Part shown: positions 1 to 8,945 of the stretch, piece after piece | Layout: every line of letters starts with the position of its first letter | Position numbering within the stretch: position 1 is the first letter of the stretch | NCBI RefSeq assembly: GCF_002234595.1 | Contig: NZ_NMUL01000057.1 | Span: forward strand, 1-64,000 | DNA length: 64,000 nt | Source of the DNA: Amycolatopsis vastitatis | Lineage (GTDB): Bacteria; Actinomycetota; Actinomycetes; Mycobacteriales; Pseudonocardiaceae | Direction: 5' to 3' | Translations under genes and position numbers: made by a program | Notes under the pieces: generated by a model | What the model saw: only the letters and a program-made list of their open reading frames with translations | Databases searched by the model: none | Told to the model about the DNA's origin: nothing

Positions 1-17
1 CTAACACTGTTTCTCAC

Positions 18-1061
18 TCACGACCGGGAGCCGCAGGAGTCGCGGATCACCAGTTTCGTGGGCAGCAGCGCCGGTTCCGGCGCCTCCGCGTTCCCGATCA
101 TCGCCAGTATCGCGCCGGCCGCCGCCGTGCCGAAGCCGGGCTTGTCCTGGGCCACCGTGGTGAGGGCCGGGTCCACCAGGGAGGCGACCTCGATGTCGTC
201 GAAGCCCACCACGGCCAGCTCCGCCGGCACCCGCAGCCCGGCCGCGCGGGCCGCGAGCAGTGCGCCGACCGCCATCTCGTCGCTGGCCGCGAACACGGCC
301 GTCGGCGGGTCCTTGCGGGCCAGGAGCCGCCGCATGCCGACGAACCCGCTCTCGCGGTAGAAGTCGCCGCCGATCACGAGGTCCTCCGACACCGGCAGCC
401 CGGCTTCGGCCAGGCCGCGCCGGTAGCCCTCGGTGCGGGCGGCGGCGGGCGCGTTGCCGCGCGGGCCGGTGATCGTCGCGATCCGGCGGTGCCCGAGGGC
501 GGCCAGGTGCCGGACGGCCTCCGCCGCGCCCCCGGCGTTGTCCGAGGTCACGTAGGTCGCGCGCGGTCCGGACAGGGCCACGTCCAGTGCGACGCACGGC
601 AACCCGGACTGGGCGAACGCCGTGAACGCCTCGGCGTCCGTCCCACTGTCGATGAGCACCAGCCCGGCCAGGTGGTGCCGCCGGGTCATGCCGACGTAGG
701 CGATCGGGTCGGCCAGCGACACGCCGGGGTGGCGGTCGCGGGCGTCGTCGCTCGTGGCGAGCAGCAGCAGGTGGTAGCCGTGCGAGCTCAGCGCGGATTT
801 GAGGCCCAGCAACAGGTCCTGCAGGAACGGGTGCCGCCAGCCGGGCCGCCGGTGGTCGGTGTCCCAGACCAGCCCGACCATCGCCGACTGCTGCCGCGAC
901 AGCGCCCGTGCCGACTCGTTCGGCGAAAAGTCGAGGTCCCGTGCGACGCGTTCGACGCGTTCGCGCGTCGCCGCGCTGACCGTGGCGGGGCGGTTGAAGA
1001 CCCGTGACACGGTGGCGACGGAAACCCCGCAGAGCTGTGCGACTTCGCGGGCCGTGACCAT
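18..1061 (-). CDS. LacI-family transcriptional regulator of the sugar uptake operon
   Basis: A 347-residue LacI/GalR repressor. The N-terminal helix-turn-helix (residues 1-50) carries VSVATVSRVFN, followed by the hinge region SPNESARALSRQ, and a periplasmic-binding-protein-like sensor domain fills the rest (for example GFDDIEVASLVDPALTTV near the C-terminus). The ATG at 1061 has a GGAGG ribosome site six bases upstream. It is divergent from the ABC operon and presumably represses it until a sugar binds. Its recognition helix (V-A after VS) is of the GalR/CcpA type, which fits the TGTAACCGGTTACA site just upstream better than the CebR-type site further on. Ligand specificity (cellobiose or another glucoside) is inferred from neighbours. 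Confidence 0.93.
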   Translation of the reverse strand: MVTAREVAQLCGVSVATVSRVFNRPATVSAATRERVERVARDLDFSPNESARALSRQQSAMVGLVWDTDHRRPGWRHPFLQDLLLGLKSALSSHGYHLLLLATSDDARDRHPGVSLADPIAYVGMTRRHHLAGLVLIDSGTDAEAFTAFAQSGLPCVALDVALSGPRATYVTSDNAGGAAEAVRHLAALGHRRIATITGPRGNAPAAARTEGYRRGLAEAGLPVSEDLVIGGDFYRESGFVGMRRLLARKDPPTAVFAASDEMAVGALLAARAAGLRVPAELAVVGFDDIEVASLVDPALTTVAQDKPGFGTAAAGAILAMIGNAEAPEPALLPTKLVIRDSCGSRS

Positions 1062-1077
1062 GGCAAACCTCCGGTGT

Positions 1078-1091
1078 TGTAACCGGTTACA
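1078..1091. promoter_or_regulatory. Perfect LacI-family operator TGTAACCGGTTACA
   Basis: A perfect 14-bp palindrome with the central CG typical of LacI/GalR operators, ending 17 bases before the regulator's start codon. It fits the local regulator's VSVATVSRV recognition helix, because GalR- and CcpA-like helices bind TGTAANCGNTTACA. Autoregulation of the regulator, and possibly control of the divergent operon, is the likely role. Confidence 0.75.
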
Positions 1092-1119
1092 TCTCTAGCA
1101 CACGACCTCGGACTGCGTA

Positions 1120-1135
1120 AACGCCGAACGGCGTT
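1120..1135. promoter_or_regulatory. Inverted repeat AACGCCG-AA-CGGCGTT
   Basis: Perfect 7-bp arms around AA in the divergent intergenic region between the regulator and the binding-protein gene. Its function is unknown; it may be a third protein site overlapping the operon promoter. Confidence 0.35.
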
Positions 1136-1163
1136 ACTATTTCGTTACTTGACGGCGACGGGC

Positions 1164-1177
1164 TGGGAGCGCTCTCA
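1164..1177. promoter_or_regulatory. CebR/CelR-type operator TGGGAGCGCTCTCA
   Basis: This matches the 14-bp palindrome TGGGAGCGCTCCCA, known as the binding site of CebR (Streptomyces) and CelR (Thermobifida), at 13 of 14 positions. It lies 46 bases before the binding-protein start. It is the main sequence argument that the operon imports cello-oligosaccharides. The adjacent regulator's helix does not look like CebR's, so a CebR encoded elsewhere may act here. Confidence 0.72.
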
Positions 1178-1223
1178 TGGGACCCGCGTTTTCCCGACCG
1201 GCCCGCAGAACAACGGAGATCTC

Positions 1224-2504
1224 ATGCGCCCGAAAACGAGGAACCGCCCGATCCGCCTGCTCGCCGCGGCGTGCGCCGCGCTGGCCGCGGTCACCGCGCT
1301 GAGCGCCTGCGGGGACAGCGGCGCCACCGGCGGCAAGATCAAGCTGAGCCTCGGCCTGTTCGGCAACTTCGGCTACACCGACCTGATCAAGGAGTACCAG
1401 GCAGCGCACCCGGACGTCGAGATCACCGAGCGGACCGCCGCCTACTCCGACCACCACAAGAACCTCGCCGCGCATCTGGCCACCGGCGCCGGCGCCGCGG
1501 ACATCGAGGCCATCGACACCGGGTACGTCGCCCAGTTCAAGGCGACGCCGGACAAGTTCGTCGACCTCAACACCGTCGGCGGGGACAAGCTCAAGGACCG
1601 CTGGCTGAGCTGGAAGTGGGCGGCCTCGCTGGGCAAGGGCGGGCAGCAGATCGGCTACGGCACCGACGTCGGCGGCCTGGCCATCTGCTACCGCCGCGAC
1701 ATGTTCAAGACCGCCGGGCTGCCCGAGGACCGGGACGCCGTTTCCGCGCTCTGGCCGACGTGGCAGGCGTTCTTCGAAACGGGCAAGCGCTTCCAGGCCC
1801 AGGCGCCGAACGGCGTCAAGTTCATGGACGGCGGCCCGACCGTGCTCAACGCGATCGTCGGCCAGGCACCGGTCGGCTACTACGACCAGAACGACCAGAT
1901 CGTCGTGGGCAGCAACCCGGCGCTGCGCCAGGGCTGGGACCTCGTGGCCGACGCGGTCAAGGCGAACCTGAGCGCCGGGCTGCTCTACAGCACGCCGCAG
2001 TGGAACACCGGGTTCACCCAGGGCCAGTTCGCGACCGTCACCTGCCCGGCGTGGATGATGACCAAGATCAAGGACCAGGCGCCGGACACCGCGGGCAAGT
2101 GGGACGTCGCGGCCGTGCCCGGCGGGGGCGGCAACTGGGGCGGCTCGTACCTGACCGTGCCGAAGTCGGGCAAGCACACCAAGGAAGCGGCCGAGCTCGC
2201 CGCTTGGCTGACCGCTCCCGAGCAGCAGGCGAAGGTCTTCACCAGCAAGGGTTTGCTGCCTTCCGTGCCGTCGCTGTACGACGACCAGAAGATCACCGGC
2301 TACACCAACCCGTTCTTCAACAACGCGCCGGTGGGCAAGGTGTTCACCGACGCGGCGAAGAAGCTGAACCCGCAGTACCAGGGCCCGAAGGCCGGGGACG
2401 TGCAGACCGAGTTCGGCAACGCGATGCAGCGCGTCGAGCAGGGCAAGCAGGACGGCGCGGCGGCGTGGCAGCAGCTGGTCGGTGACGTCGCGAAGATCAA
2501 GTGA
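1224..2504 (+). CDS. cebE: Sugar ABC transporter solute-binding lipoprotein (CebE-like)
   Basis: A 426-residue family 1 extracellular solute-binding protein. ATG 1224 is preferred to upstream starts because GGAG sits just before it and it opens a typical lipoprotein signal: basic MRPKTRNRPIR, a hydrophobic stretch, and lipobox LSAC with the lipidated cysteine at residue 29. The mature part has the usual layout, with IEAIDTGYVAQF near the first hinge and GTDVGGLAICYRRD in the middle. It would sit on the outer face of the membrane and deliver a sugar to the two permeases encoded next, whose start overlaps its stop. No ATPase gene is present; related systems use a shared MsiK ATPase encoded elsewhere. 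Cellobiose as substrate is inferred from the operator and the beta-glucosidase. Confidence 0.88.
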   Translation: MRPKTRNRPIRLLAAACAALAAVTALSACGDSGATGGKIKLSLGLFGNFGYTDLIKEYQAAHPDVEITERTAAYSDHHKNLAAHLATGAGAADIEAIDTGYVAQFKATPDKFVDLNTVGGDKLKDRWLSWKWAASLGKGGQQIGYGTDVGGLAICYRRDMFKTAGLPEDRDAVSALWPTWQAFFETGKRFQAQAPNGVKFMDGGPTVLNAIVGQAPVGYYDQNDQIVVGSNPALRQGWDLVADAVKANLSAGLLYSTPQWNTGFTQGQFATVTCPAWMMTKIKDQAPDTAGKWDVAAVPGGGGNWGGSYLTVPKSGKHTKEAAELAAWLTAPEQQAKVFTSKGLLPSVPSLYDDQKITGYTNPFFNNAPVGKVFTDAAKKLNPQYQGPKAGDVQTEFGNAMQRVEQGKQDGAAAWQQLVGDVAKIK

Positions 2505-3436
2505 TGACTGCGGTCAAAACGCTGACCTTCGCCGAGCGGCGGCAGAAGTGGGACGTCAAGCTGTCGCCGTTCGGCTTCATCAGCCCGTACTTCCTCATCT
2601 TCGGCGTCTTCGGGCTGTTCCCGCTGCTCTACACGGCGTTCGTGTCGCTGCAGAAGCGGAACCTCATCGACGCCGAAGGCGCGCGGTTCATCGGGCTCGG
2701 CAACTACGAGCAGCTGCTGTTCCACGACCCGTACTTCTGGAACGCGATGGGGAACACGGTCAGCCTGTGGCTGCTGACCACGATCCCGCAGATCCTGTTC
2801 GCGCTCGGCATCGCGCACCTGCTCAACCGGCGGCTGCGCGGGCGGATGCTGTTCCGGATGGGGATGATCCTGCCGAACATCACCTCGGTGGCGGCGGTGA
2901 CGATCATCTTCGCGCAGCTGTTCGGCCGGGACTTCGGGCTGGTCAACTGGGTGCTGAGCTGGTTCGGCGCCGGGCAGATCGACTGGCAGGCCGGCACGGC
3001 CAGCTCGCACACCGCCATCGCGTCGATGGTGGTGTGGCGCTGGACCGGCTACCACGCCCTGATCTTCCTGGCGTCGATGCAGGCGATCCCGTCGAGCATG
3101 TACGAGGCCGCCACCCTCGACGGCGCCAAGGGGTGGCAGCAGTTCTGGCGGATCACCGTGCCGCTGCTGCGGCCGCAGATCATCTTCTCCACGGTGATCG
3201 CGACGACCGGGAACATGCGGCTGCTCGCCGAGCCGCTGCTGTTCAACCCGGGCACGGCGGCCGCCACCGGCGGGTCGGACCGGCAGTTCCAGACCGCCGC
3301 GCTCTACCTCTACGAGCAGGGCTTCACCAAGTACGACTTCGGTTACAGCTCGGCGATCGCGCTGATCCTGGCCGTGGCCACGATGCTCGTCGCGGGCCTG
3401 TCGTACCTGGTGACCCGGCGCATCCAGACGGACTGA
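2504..3436 (+). CDS. cebF: Sugar ABC transporter permease (CebF-like)
   Basis: A MalF-type permease of 310 residues with about six membrane segments. The EAA loop that docks the ATPase reads EAATLDGAKGWQQFW, about residues 203-217. The ATG shares its A with the TGA stop of the binding-protein gene, which suggests translational coupling; a GTG at 2501 is an alternative. It pairs with the next gene to form the channel of a type I carbohydrate importer. Confidence 0.9.
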   Translation: MTAVKTLTFAERRQKWDVKLSPFGFISPYFLIFGVFGLFPLLYTAFVSLQKRNLIDAEGARFIGLGNYEQLLFHDPYFWNAMGNTVSLWLLTTIPQILFALGIAHLLNRRLRGRMLFRMGMILPNITSVAAVTIIFAQLFGRDFGLVNWVLSWFGAGQIDWQAGTASSHTAIASMVVWRWTGYHALIFLASMQAIPSSMYEAATLDGAKGWQQFWRITVPLLRPQIIFSTVIATTGNMRLLAEPLLFNPGTAAATGGSDRQFQTAALYLYEQGFTKYDFGYSSAIALILAVATMLVAGLSYLVTRRIQTD

Positions 3437-3445
3437 GGAGCGGAC

Positions 3446-4333
3446 ATGACCACCGTGCTGACCCCGGCCGCGCCCGCGCCGCCGTCGGCTTCGCCCGGCC
3501 GGATCCGGCGCATCGGCAGACGGGTCGCGAGCCCGTGGACCTACGCCGCGCTGATCGCGATCCTGGCCGGTTCGGCGTTCCCGGTGTACTGGTCGTTCGT
3601 CGTCTCCTCGCAGACGACGGAGGCGGTCGGGAGCGTGCCGCCCGTGCTCGTGCCCGGCGGGCACCTGTTCGAGAACATCGCCCGCGTCTTCGACGAGACG
3701 GACTTCGCGCTGGCGCTGGGGAACTCGCTGATCGTCGCGGGCACGATCACCGTCTCGGTGGTGCTGTTCTCGACGCTCGCCGGGTTCGCCTTCGCCAAGA
3801 TGCGCTTCCGCGGGCGGACGGTGCTGCTGCTCGTCGTGGTCGCCACCCAGGCGATCCCGACCGAGCTGGGCGTCGTGCCGCTGTACATGATGATGGCCGA
3901 CTTCGGGTGGGCCGGTGAGCTGCAGGCGGTGATCGTCCCGGGCCTGGTGACGGCGTTCGGGGTGTTCTTCATGCGCCAGTACTTCGAGCGGGCGCTGCCG
4001 CTGGAGCTGCTGGAAGCCGGGCGGATGGACGGCTGCGGCTCGCTGCGGCTGTTCTGGCACGTGGCCCTGCCGGCGGCCCGCCCGGCCGCGGCGGTGCTCG
4101 GGCTGTTCACCTTCATGCAGGCGTGGAACGACTTCTTCTGGCCACTGGTGGTGCTCGTGCCGGAGAACCCGACCGTCCAAACCGCACTGTCCACTCTGGC
4201 CAGTGGCTACACCACCGACTACACGCTCGTGCTCACCGCCGCGACCATCGGCACCGTCCCCGTCCTGCTCGTGTTCCTGCTGTTCGGCCGCCAGATCGTC
4301 GGCGGCATCATGCAGGGCGCGCTCAAGGGCTGA
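3446..4333 (+). CDS. cebG: Sugar ABC transporter permease (CebG-like)
   Basis: A MalG-type permease of 295 residues. After a proline- and alanine-rich cytoplasmic start there are about six membrane segments. The EAA loop is degenerate (LLEAGRMDGCGSLRLFW), as usual for this subunit, and the C-terminus ends with the typical GRQIVGGIMQGALKG. GAGG lies just upstream and the gap to cebF is nine bases, so the genes are in one operon. Confidence 0.9.
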   Translation: MTTVLTPAAPAPPSASPGRIRRIGRRVASPWTYAALIAILAGSAFPVYWSFVVSSQTTEAVGSVPPVLVPGGHLFENIARVFDETDFALALGNSLIVAGTITVSVVLFSTLAGFAFAKMRFRGRTVLLLVVVATQAIPTELGVVPLYMMMADFGWAGELQAVIVPGLVTAFGVFFMRQYFERALPLELLEAGRMDGCGSLRLFWHVALPAARPAAAVLGLFTFMQAWNDFFWPLVVLVPENPTVQTALSTLASGYTTDYTLVLTAATIGTVPVLLVFLLFGRQIVGGIMQGALKG

Positions 4334-4350
4334 CCCACCCGGAGCTCACC

Positions 4351-5778
4351 GTGACTTCCAGCAGTGACAACCGGGGCTTCGCCCCGGGCCAGGGGCTTCG
4401 CCACCCGGACCCCCGAAAAGCGAGTTTTCCGCCCGGCTTCCGCTGGGGCGTGGCCACTTCGGCGTTTCAGATCGAGGGCGCCACCACCGCCGACGGGCGC
4501 GGACCGTCCATTTGGGACACGTTCGCGACGCGGCCGGGCGCGGTGGCCGGCGGCGACACCGGGGAACCGGCGGCCGACCACTACCACCGGTGGCGTGCCG
4601 ACCTCGACCTGCTCGCCGAGCTGGGCGTCGATTGCTACCGGTTTTCGGTGTCCTGGCCGCGGATCCAGCCGGACGGGCACCGCGTGGAGCGCCGGGGGCT
4701 CGGCTTCTACCGGCAGCTCGTGAACGGGCTGCGGGAGCGGGGGATCGAGCCGTTCCTGACGCTGTACCACTGGGACCTGCCGCAGGCCCTGGAAGACGCG
4801 GGCGGCTGGCGGTCGCGCGACACGGCGTTCCGGTTCGCCGAGTACGCGGCCTTGGTGCACGAGGAGCTCGGCGACGTCGTGGACCACTGGACGACGCTGA
4901 ACGAGCCGTACCCCTGCGCGGTCGCGGGGTACGGCGAAGGTCGCCACGCGCCGGGAGCCCGGGAGGGGCACGGCGCGCTGGCGGCCGCCCACCACCTGCT
5001 GCTCGGCCACGGCCTGGCGGTCCGGGCGATGCGCGAGCAGGCGGCGCTGCCGCACCAGTTCGGCATCGTGCTCAACCAGTCACCGGCGGTCCCGGTGTCG
5101 TCTACGGCCGCCGACGCCGCGGCGGCCGCGCGTCAGGACACCCTGCTGCGCCGCCAGTTCACCGACCCGCTGTTCGGCGGCCGGTACGCACCGGGCCTGA
5201 CGGCGATGTTCGACGGGGTCTCGGACTTCTCGTTCCGCCACGACGACGACCTGTCGATCATCGGCGAGCCTCTCGACTACCTGGGCGTGAACTACTACTA
5301 CCGCCTGCACGTCGCGGACGCGCCGCACCGCGAGCCGGACCCGGCATCGCGGACGGTGGCGGACATCGGAGTGGACACTTCGCGGCTGCCGGACGTCCCG
5401 CGCACGGGCATGGGCTGGCCGGTGGAGCCGGAGGGCCTCACGGAAGCCCTAGTCGGCCTGCACAACCGGTACCCGGGCCTGCCGCCGGTGTACGTCACGG
5501 AGAACGGCTGCGTGTACGCGGACCGGAGTGATTTCGCGGACTACGAGCGCATCAGCTTCTTGAACGAGCACATCGAAGCGGCCCGCACGGCCGCGACGGC
5601 GGGCGTCGACCTGCGTGGCTACTTCTGCTGGTCCCTTTTGGACAACTTCGAGTGGGCGCACGGGTACAAGCACCGCTTCGGCCTGGTCCACGTGGACTAC
5701 GAGACCCAGCGGCGCACGCCGAGATCGAGTTACCGCTGGTACCGCGACTTCATCGCGGCCCAACGGCTCCTCGAGTGA
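4351..5778 (+). CDS. bglC: GH1 beta-glucosidase (BglC-like), with a repeat-derived N-terminal extension
   Basis: A cytoplasmic family 1 glycoside hydrolase of 475 residues that would split imported cellobiose or other beta-glucosides to glucose. The family start FPPGFRWGVATSAFQIEG is clear. The acid/base glutamate is E185 in TLNEP and the nucleophile is E384 in YVTENG. GTG 4351 is chosen because GGAG lies seven bases before it; longer upstream readings overlap cebG. The first 23 or so residues are unusual: residues 5-23 are encoded by a 57-bp palindromic element that recurs inside the gene at 10512-10976, so the extension is probably not functional enzyme sequence. It is the last gene of the operon and abuts the stop of the convergent ligase gene. 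Confidence 0.92.
   Translation: MTSSSDNRGFAPGQGLRHPDPRKASFPPGFRWGVATSAFQIEGATTADGRGPSIWDTFATRPGAVAGGDTGEPAADHYHRWRADLDLLAELGVDCYRFSVSWPRIQPDGHRVERRGLGFYRQLVNGLRERGIEPFLTLYHWDLPQALEDAGGWRSRDTAFRFAEYAALVHEELGDVVDHWTTLNEPYPCAVAGYGEGRHAPGAREGHGALAAAHHLLLGHGLAVRAMREQAALPHQFGIVLNQSPAVPVSSTAADAAAAARQDTLLRRQFTDPLFGGRYAPGLTAMFDGVSDFSFRHDDDLSIIGEPLDYLGVNYYYRLHVADAPHREPDPASRTVADIGVDTSRLPDVPRTGMGWPVEPEGLTEALVGLHNRYPGLPPVYVTENGCVYADRSDFADYERISFLNEHIEAARTAATAGVDLRGYFCWSLLDNFEWAHGYKHRFGLVHVDYETQRRTPRSSYRWYRDFIAAQRLLE
4364..4420. repeat. Dispersed double-hairpin element, copy 1 (inside bglC)
   Basis: 57 bp with two successive GC-rich hairpins; the first is CGGGGC-TTC-GCCCCG. The reverse complement of 10631-10688 matches it along its whole length with about four substitutions and one single-base gap. 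The element is read in frame and supplies residues 5-23 of the beta-glucosidase. This is the pattern of a mobile palindromic element tolerated inside coding sequence. Confidence 0.8.
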
Positions 5779-7575
5779 CTACTTCTTGTACAGGCCCTCG
5801 ATGTCGTCGGCGTAGTTCTTCGAGACCACGTTGCGCTTCAGCTTCAGGCTCGGCGTGATCTCGCCGCCCTGCTCGGTGAAGTCGTTGGCCAGGACCGTGA
5901 ACTTCTTGATCGCTTCGGCCTTGGACACGGACTTGTTCGCCTCGTCGACCGCGGCCTGGATCTCCGCGAGCAGGTCGGCATCCGAGGAAAGGTCCGCGAC
6001 CGTGGCCGACGCCGGCTTGCCGTGCTGGGACTTCCAGGACGGGAAGTACTCCTCGTCCACCGTCACCAGCGCCGCGATGAACGGCCGCTGGTCGCCGACC
6101 ACCATCGCCTGGCTCACCAGCGGGGACGCCTTGATCGTGTCCTCGAGGCCGGACGGGGCGACGTTCTTGCCGCCCGCCGTCACGATGATCTCCTTCTTGC
6201 GGCCGGTGATCTTCAGGAACCCGTCCGCGTCCAGCTCGCCGAGGTCGCCCGTGTGGAACCAGCCGTCGGTGAGCGCTTCCTTCGTGGCCTGCGGGTTGTT
6301 GTAGTACGCCCGGAACACGACGTCGCCCTTGAGCATGACCTCGCCGTCGTCGGCGATGCGGACCGACGTGCCGTTGACCGGCTTGCCGACCGTGCCGACG
6401 CGGAACGCCGTCTGCGTGTTGACGTTCGCCGCCGCGGACGTCTCGGTGAGGCCGTAGCCCTCGAACACCGGGACGCCGATGCCGCGGAAGAAGTGCGCCA
6501 GCCGCGCGCCGAGCGGGGCGCCGCCCGACACGGCCGCGACGCAGCGGCCGCCGAGGGCCGCGCGCAGCTTGCCGTAGACGAGCTTGTCGAACGCCAGGTG
6601 CTTGAGCTTCAGCCCGAGCCCGGCACCGCCCTTGTCCTGGGCTTCGCTGTAGGCGACGGCGGTGGCCTCGGCGGCGTCGAAGATCTTGCCCTTGCCCTCG
6701 CTGTGGGCCTTCTGCTTCGCCGAGTTGTAGACCTTCTCGAACACGCGCGGCACGGCGACGACGAACGTCGGCCGGAACGTGCCGAGGTCGGCGACCAGGT
6801 TCTTCACGTCGGGGGTGTGCCCGAGGGTGACGCGGGCGGTCAGCGCGGTGACGGCGATCGCGCGGGCCAGCACGTGCGCCAGCGGCAGGAAGCACAGCAG
6901 CGAGTTGCCCTGCTCCATGAGCTGCGGGAACGCCTCGATGTCGGCGCGGATCTCGGCCAGCAGGTTGCGGTGGGTCAGCTCGACGCCCTTGGGGCGGCCG
7001 GTGGTGCCCGAGGTGTAGACGATCGTGGCGAGCTCGTCCGCGGAGACCTCGCGCCGCCGGTCGTGCAGCTCGTCGTCGGACAGCTCGGCGCCGAGGGCGG
7101 CGAGCATCTCGACGGCCGGGTTGTCGCCTTCGATCTGCCAGGTGTTCCGCAGGTCGGTCAGCCGGTCCCGGACCTGCTCCACCGCGCCGGCGTGCCCGTT
7201 CGTCTCGACGAACACGGCCTTGGCGGCCGAGTCGGAGAGGATCCAGTGCACCTGCTCGGCCGACGAGGTGTCGTAGATCGGGACGGTCACCGCGCCGGCC
7301 GCCCAGATCGCGAAGTCGATCAGCGTCCATTCGTAGCGGGTCTTCGACATGATCGCGACGCGGTCGCCGCGGCCGATCCCGGCCTTCGCCATCCCCTTGG
7401 CCACGGCCAGCACCTCGGCCGCGAACTCCTTGGCGGTCACGTCCAGCCAGCTGCCCTCGACCTGGCGGCGGAAGCTCACCACGTCGGAGAACCGCTCGGC
7501 GTTCGCCCAGACGACGTCGGACATGTTTTCGTCGTCGGCCACCGGCTTGCCGGCGGGAGCGCTGTATTCGCGCAC
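5779..7575 (-). CDS. fadD15: Long-chain fatty-acid-CoA ligase (FadD15-like)
   Basis: An AMP-forming acyl-CoA synthetase of 598 residues that activates fatty acids to acyl-CoA via acyl-adenylate. Visible motifs are the phosphate loop YTSGTTGRPKGVE, the adenine site GYGLTETSA, the hinge WFHTGDLGELDADGFLKITGR and the catalytic lysine region near the C-terminus. GTG 7575 is chosen because GGAGG lies five bases upstream; a TTG six codons earlier is an alternative. Its neighbours match the region around Rv2187 (fadD15) of Mycobacterium tuberculosis. The stop abuts that of bglC, so the two genes converge with no room for a terminator. Confidence 0.93.
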   Translation of the reverse strand: MREYSAPAGKPVADDENMSDVVWANAERFSDVVSFRRQVEGSWLDVTAKEFAAEVLAVAKGMAKAGIGRGDRVAIMSKTRYEWTLIDFAIWAAGAVTVPIYDTSSAEQVHWILSDSAAKAVFVETNGHAGAVEQVRDRLTDLRNTWQIEGDNPAVEMLAALGAELSDDELHDRRREVSADELATIVYTSGTTGRPKGVELTHRNLLAEIRADIEAFPQLMEQGNSLLCFLPLAHVLARAIAVTALTARVTLGHTPDVKNLVADLGTFRPTFVVAVPRVFEKVYNSAKQKAHSEGKGKIFDAAEATAVAYSEAQDKGGAGLGLKLKHLAFDKLVYGKLRAALGGRCVAAVSGGAPLGARLAHFFRGIGVPVFEGYGLTETSAAANVNTQTAFRVGTVGKPVNGTSVRIADDGEVMLKGDVVFRAYYNNPQATKEALTDGWFHTGDLGELDADGFLKITGRKKEIIVTAGGKNVAPSGLEDTIKASPLVSQAMVVGDQRPFIAALVTVDEEYFPSWKSQHGKPASATVADLSSDADLLAEIQAAVDEANKSVSKAEAIKKFTVLANDFTEQGGEITPSLKLKRNVVSKNYADDIEGLYKK

Positions 7576-7702
7576 GTGGACCTCCGTGTTCAACGCGTGC
7601 GGCAGGTGACACCGCTGTTACCCGCCAGTCAACTTAGCGTGGTGTGCACCTTAAGACCATGCTGATCGACCCTGCACGGCCAGGGCGTGACATTCTTCGC
7701 AC

Positions 7703-8113
7703 GTGAACGCGCCACCTTCACTCGACATCGTCGACGAGACGTTCCTCGTGGTCCCGCCGTCGACCGTGGCCGCCGCCTTCGCCGATCCCGCGTCCTGGCC
7801 GCGCTACTGGCCCGACCTGGTCCTCGAGGTCTACACCGACCGCGGCGACCGGGGCCTGCGCTGGACGGTGCGGGGTGCCCTCGTCGGTACGATGGAGGTC
7901 TGGCTCGAGCCGGTGCTCGACGGCACCCTGCTGCACTACTTCCTGCGGGCGACACCCGCGGACGCGGCGGGGACGCCCCGTGCGCTGGCGCCGCGCGACC
8001 TGCGCCGGGAGTTCGACCGGCGTGCCCGTGCGGCGAAGGCGATCGCTCTCGGGCTCAAGGAGATCCTGGAGGACGGGCGCGAGCCCGGCGTTCCTCCGCG
8101 CGGCGAAGGCTAG
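7703..8113 (+). CDS. SRPBCC (START-like) small-molecule-binding protein
   Basis: 136 residues with the helix-grip fold pattern of polyketide cyclase/dehydrase-like proteins: an N-terminal VDETFLVVPPSTVAAAFADPASWPRYWPDL and a C-terminal long helix. The ligand is unknown; hydrophobic lipids are usual. The GTG start has no clear Shine-Dalgarno site, and a CATTCT hexamer ends six bases before it, so the mRNA may be leaderless. It is the first gene of a forward run of lipid- and envelope-associated genes. Confidence 0.8.
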   Translation: MNAPPSLDIVDETFLVVPPSTVAAAFADPASWPRYWPDLVLEVYTDRGDRGLRWTVRGALVGTMEVWLEPVLDGTLLHYFLRATPADAAGTPRALAPRDLRREFDRRARAAKAIALGLKEILEDGREPGVPPRGEG

Positions 8114-8123
8114 GGGGCCAGGG

Positions 8124-8918
8124 GTGCGGGTACACGTCGTTTCGGACGTGCACGGCAACGCCGACGCGCTGAAGCGCGCGGGGGAGGGGGCCGACGCCCT
8201 GGTCGTGCTCGGCGACCTGATCGACTTCGTCGACTACCGCGACCACGACAAGGGCATCATGGGCGCCCTGTTCGGCGCCGAGAAGGTCGGCGAGTTCGCC
8301 CGCCTGCGCCGCGAGGGCACCCGTGACGAAACCGTTGCCTACTCGCGGACGCTCTGGGCGAGCCTCGACGACCCGGCCGGCGCGGTCGACGAGGCCATCC
8401 GCGCCCAGTACGCGACGCTGTTCGCGGCGATGACCGCGCCCACCTACGCCACGCCCGGCAACGTCGACACCCCGGCGCTGTGGCCGGAGTTCACCGGCGA
8501 GGGCGTCCGGGTGCTGGACGGCGAGGTGGCCGAGATCGGCGGCCTGCGGTTCGGGTTCGTGGGCGGCGCGCTGTTGCCCGACGGCGTCGTCCCGCGCCGC
8601 CGCAAGGGTGCCGCCTGGCGGCCCTACCTGCGGGATCGCGAGGACTACGACCGCGGGGTCGCCGCGCTCACCGGCGTCGACGTCCTCTGCACGCACGGGC
8701 CGCCCGCCCTGCCGGAGCTGACCTACGACGTCGTGGCGCGCCGCAGCGAGATCGGTTCGACGGCGCTGCTGGAGCTGATCCGGGCGCAGCGGCCGCGCTG
8801 GTCGGTGTTCGGGCACGTGCACCAGCCCCTGGCCGCCCGCGCCCGGGTCGGCCTGACCGAGTGCCGTAACGTGGGTCACTTCAAGGAGACCGGGCTGCCC
8901 TACGTGCTGCGCTGGTGA
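8124..8918 (+). CDS. Metallophosphoesterase
   Basis: A calcineurin-like phosphoesterase of 264 residues. Metal-binding motifs are DVHGN (start), GDLIDF, GNVD, THGPP and GHVHQP near the C-terminus, in the usual order. GTG 8124 is preferred since it directly precedes the VRVHVVSDVHGN strand and follows a purine-rich stretch; it lies ten bases after the previous stop. The substrate is unknown; it may be a nucleotide or phospholipid given the neighbouring genes. Confidence 0.88.
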   Translation: MRVHVVSDVHGNADALKRAGEGADALVVLGDLIDFVDYRDHDKGIMGALFGAEKVGEFARLRREGTRDETVAYSRTLWASLDDPAGAVDEAIRAQYATLFAAMTAPTYATPGNVDTPALWPEFTGEGVRVLDGEVAEIGGLRFGFVGGALLPDGVVPRRRKGAAWRPYLRDREDYDRGVAALTGVDVLCTHGPPALPELTYDVVARRSEIGSTALLELIRAQRPRWSVFGHVHQPLAARARVGLTECRNVGHFKETGLPYVLRW

Positions 8919-8945
8919 CCAACCGCGGCGGCTACGCTTCGACCC

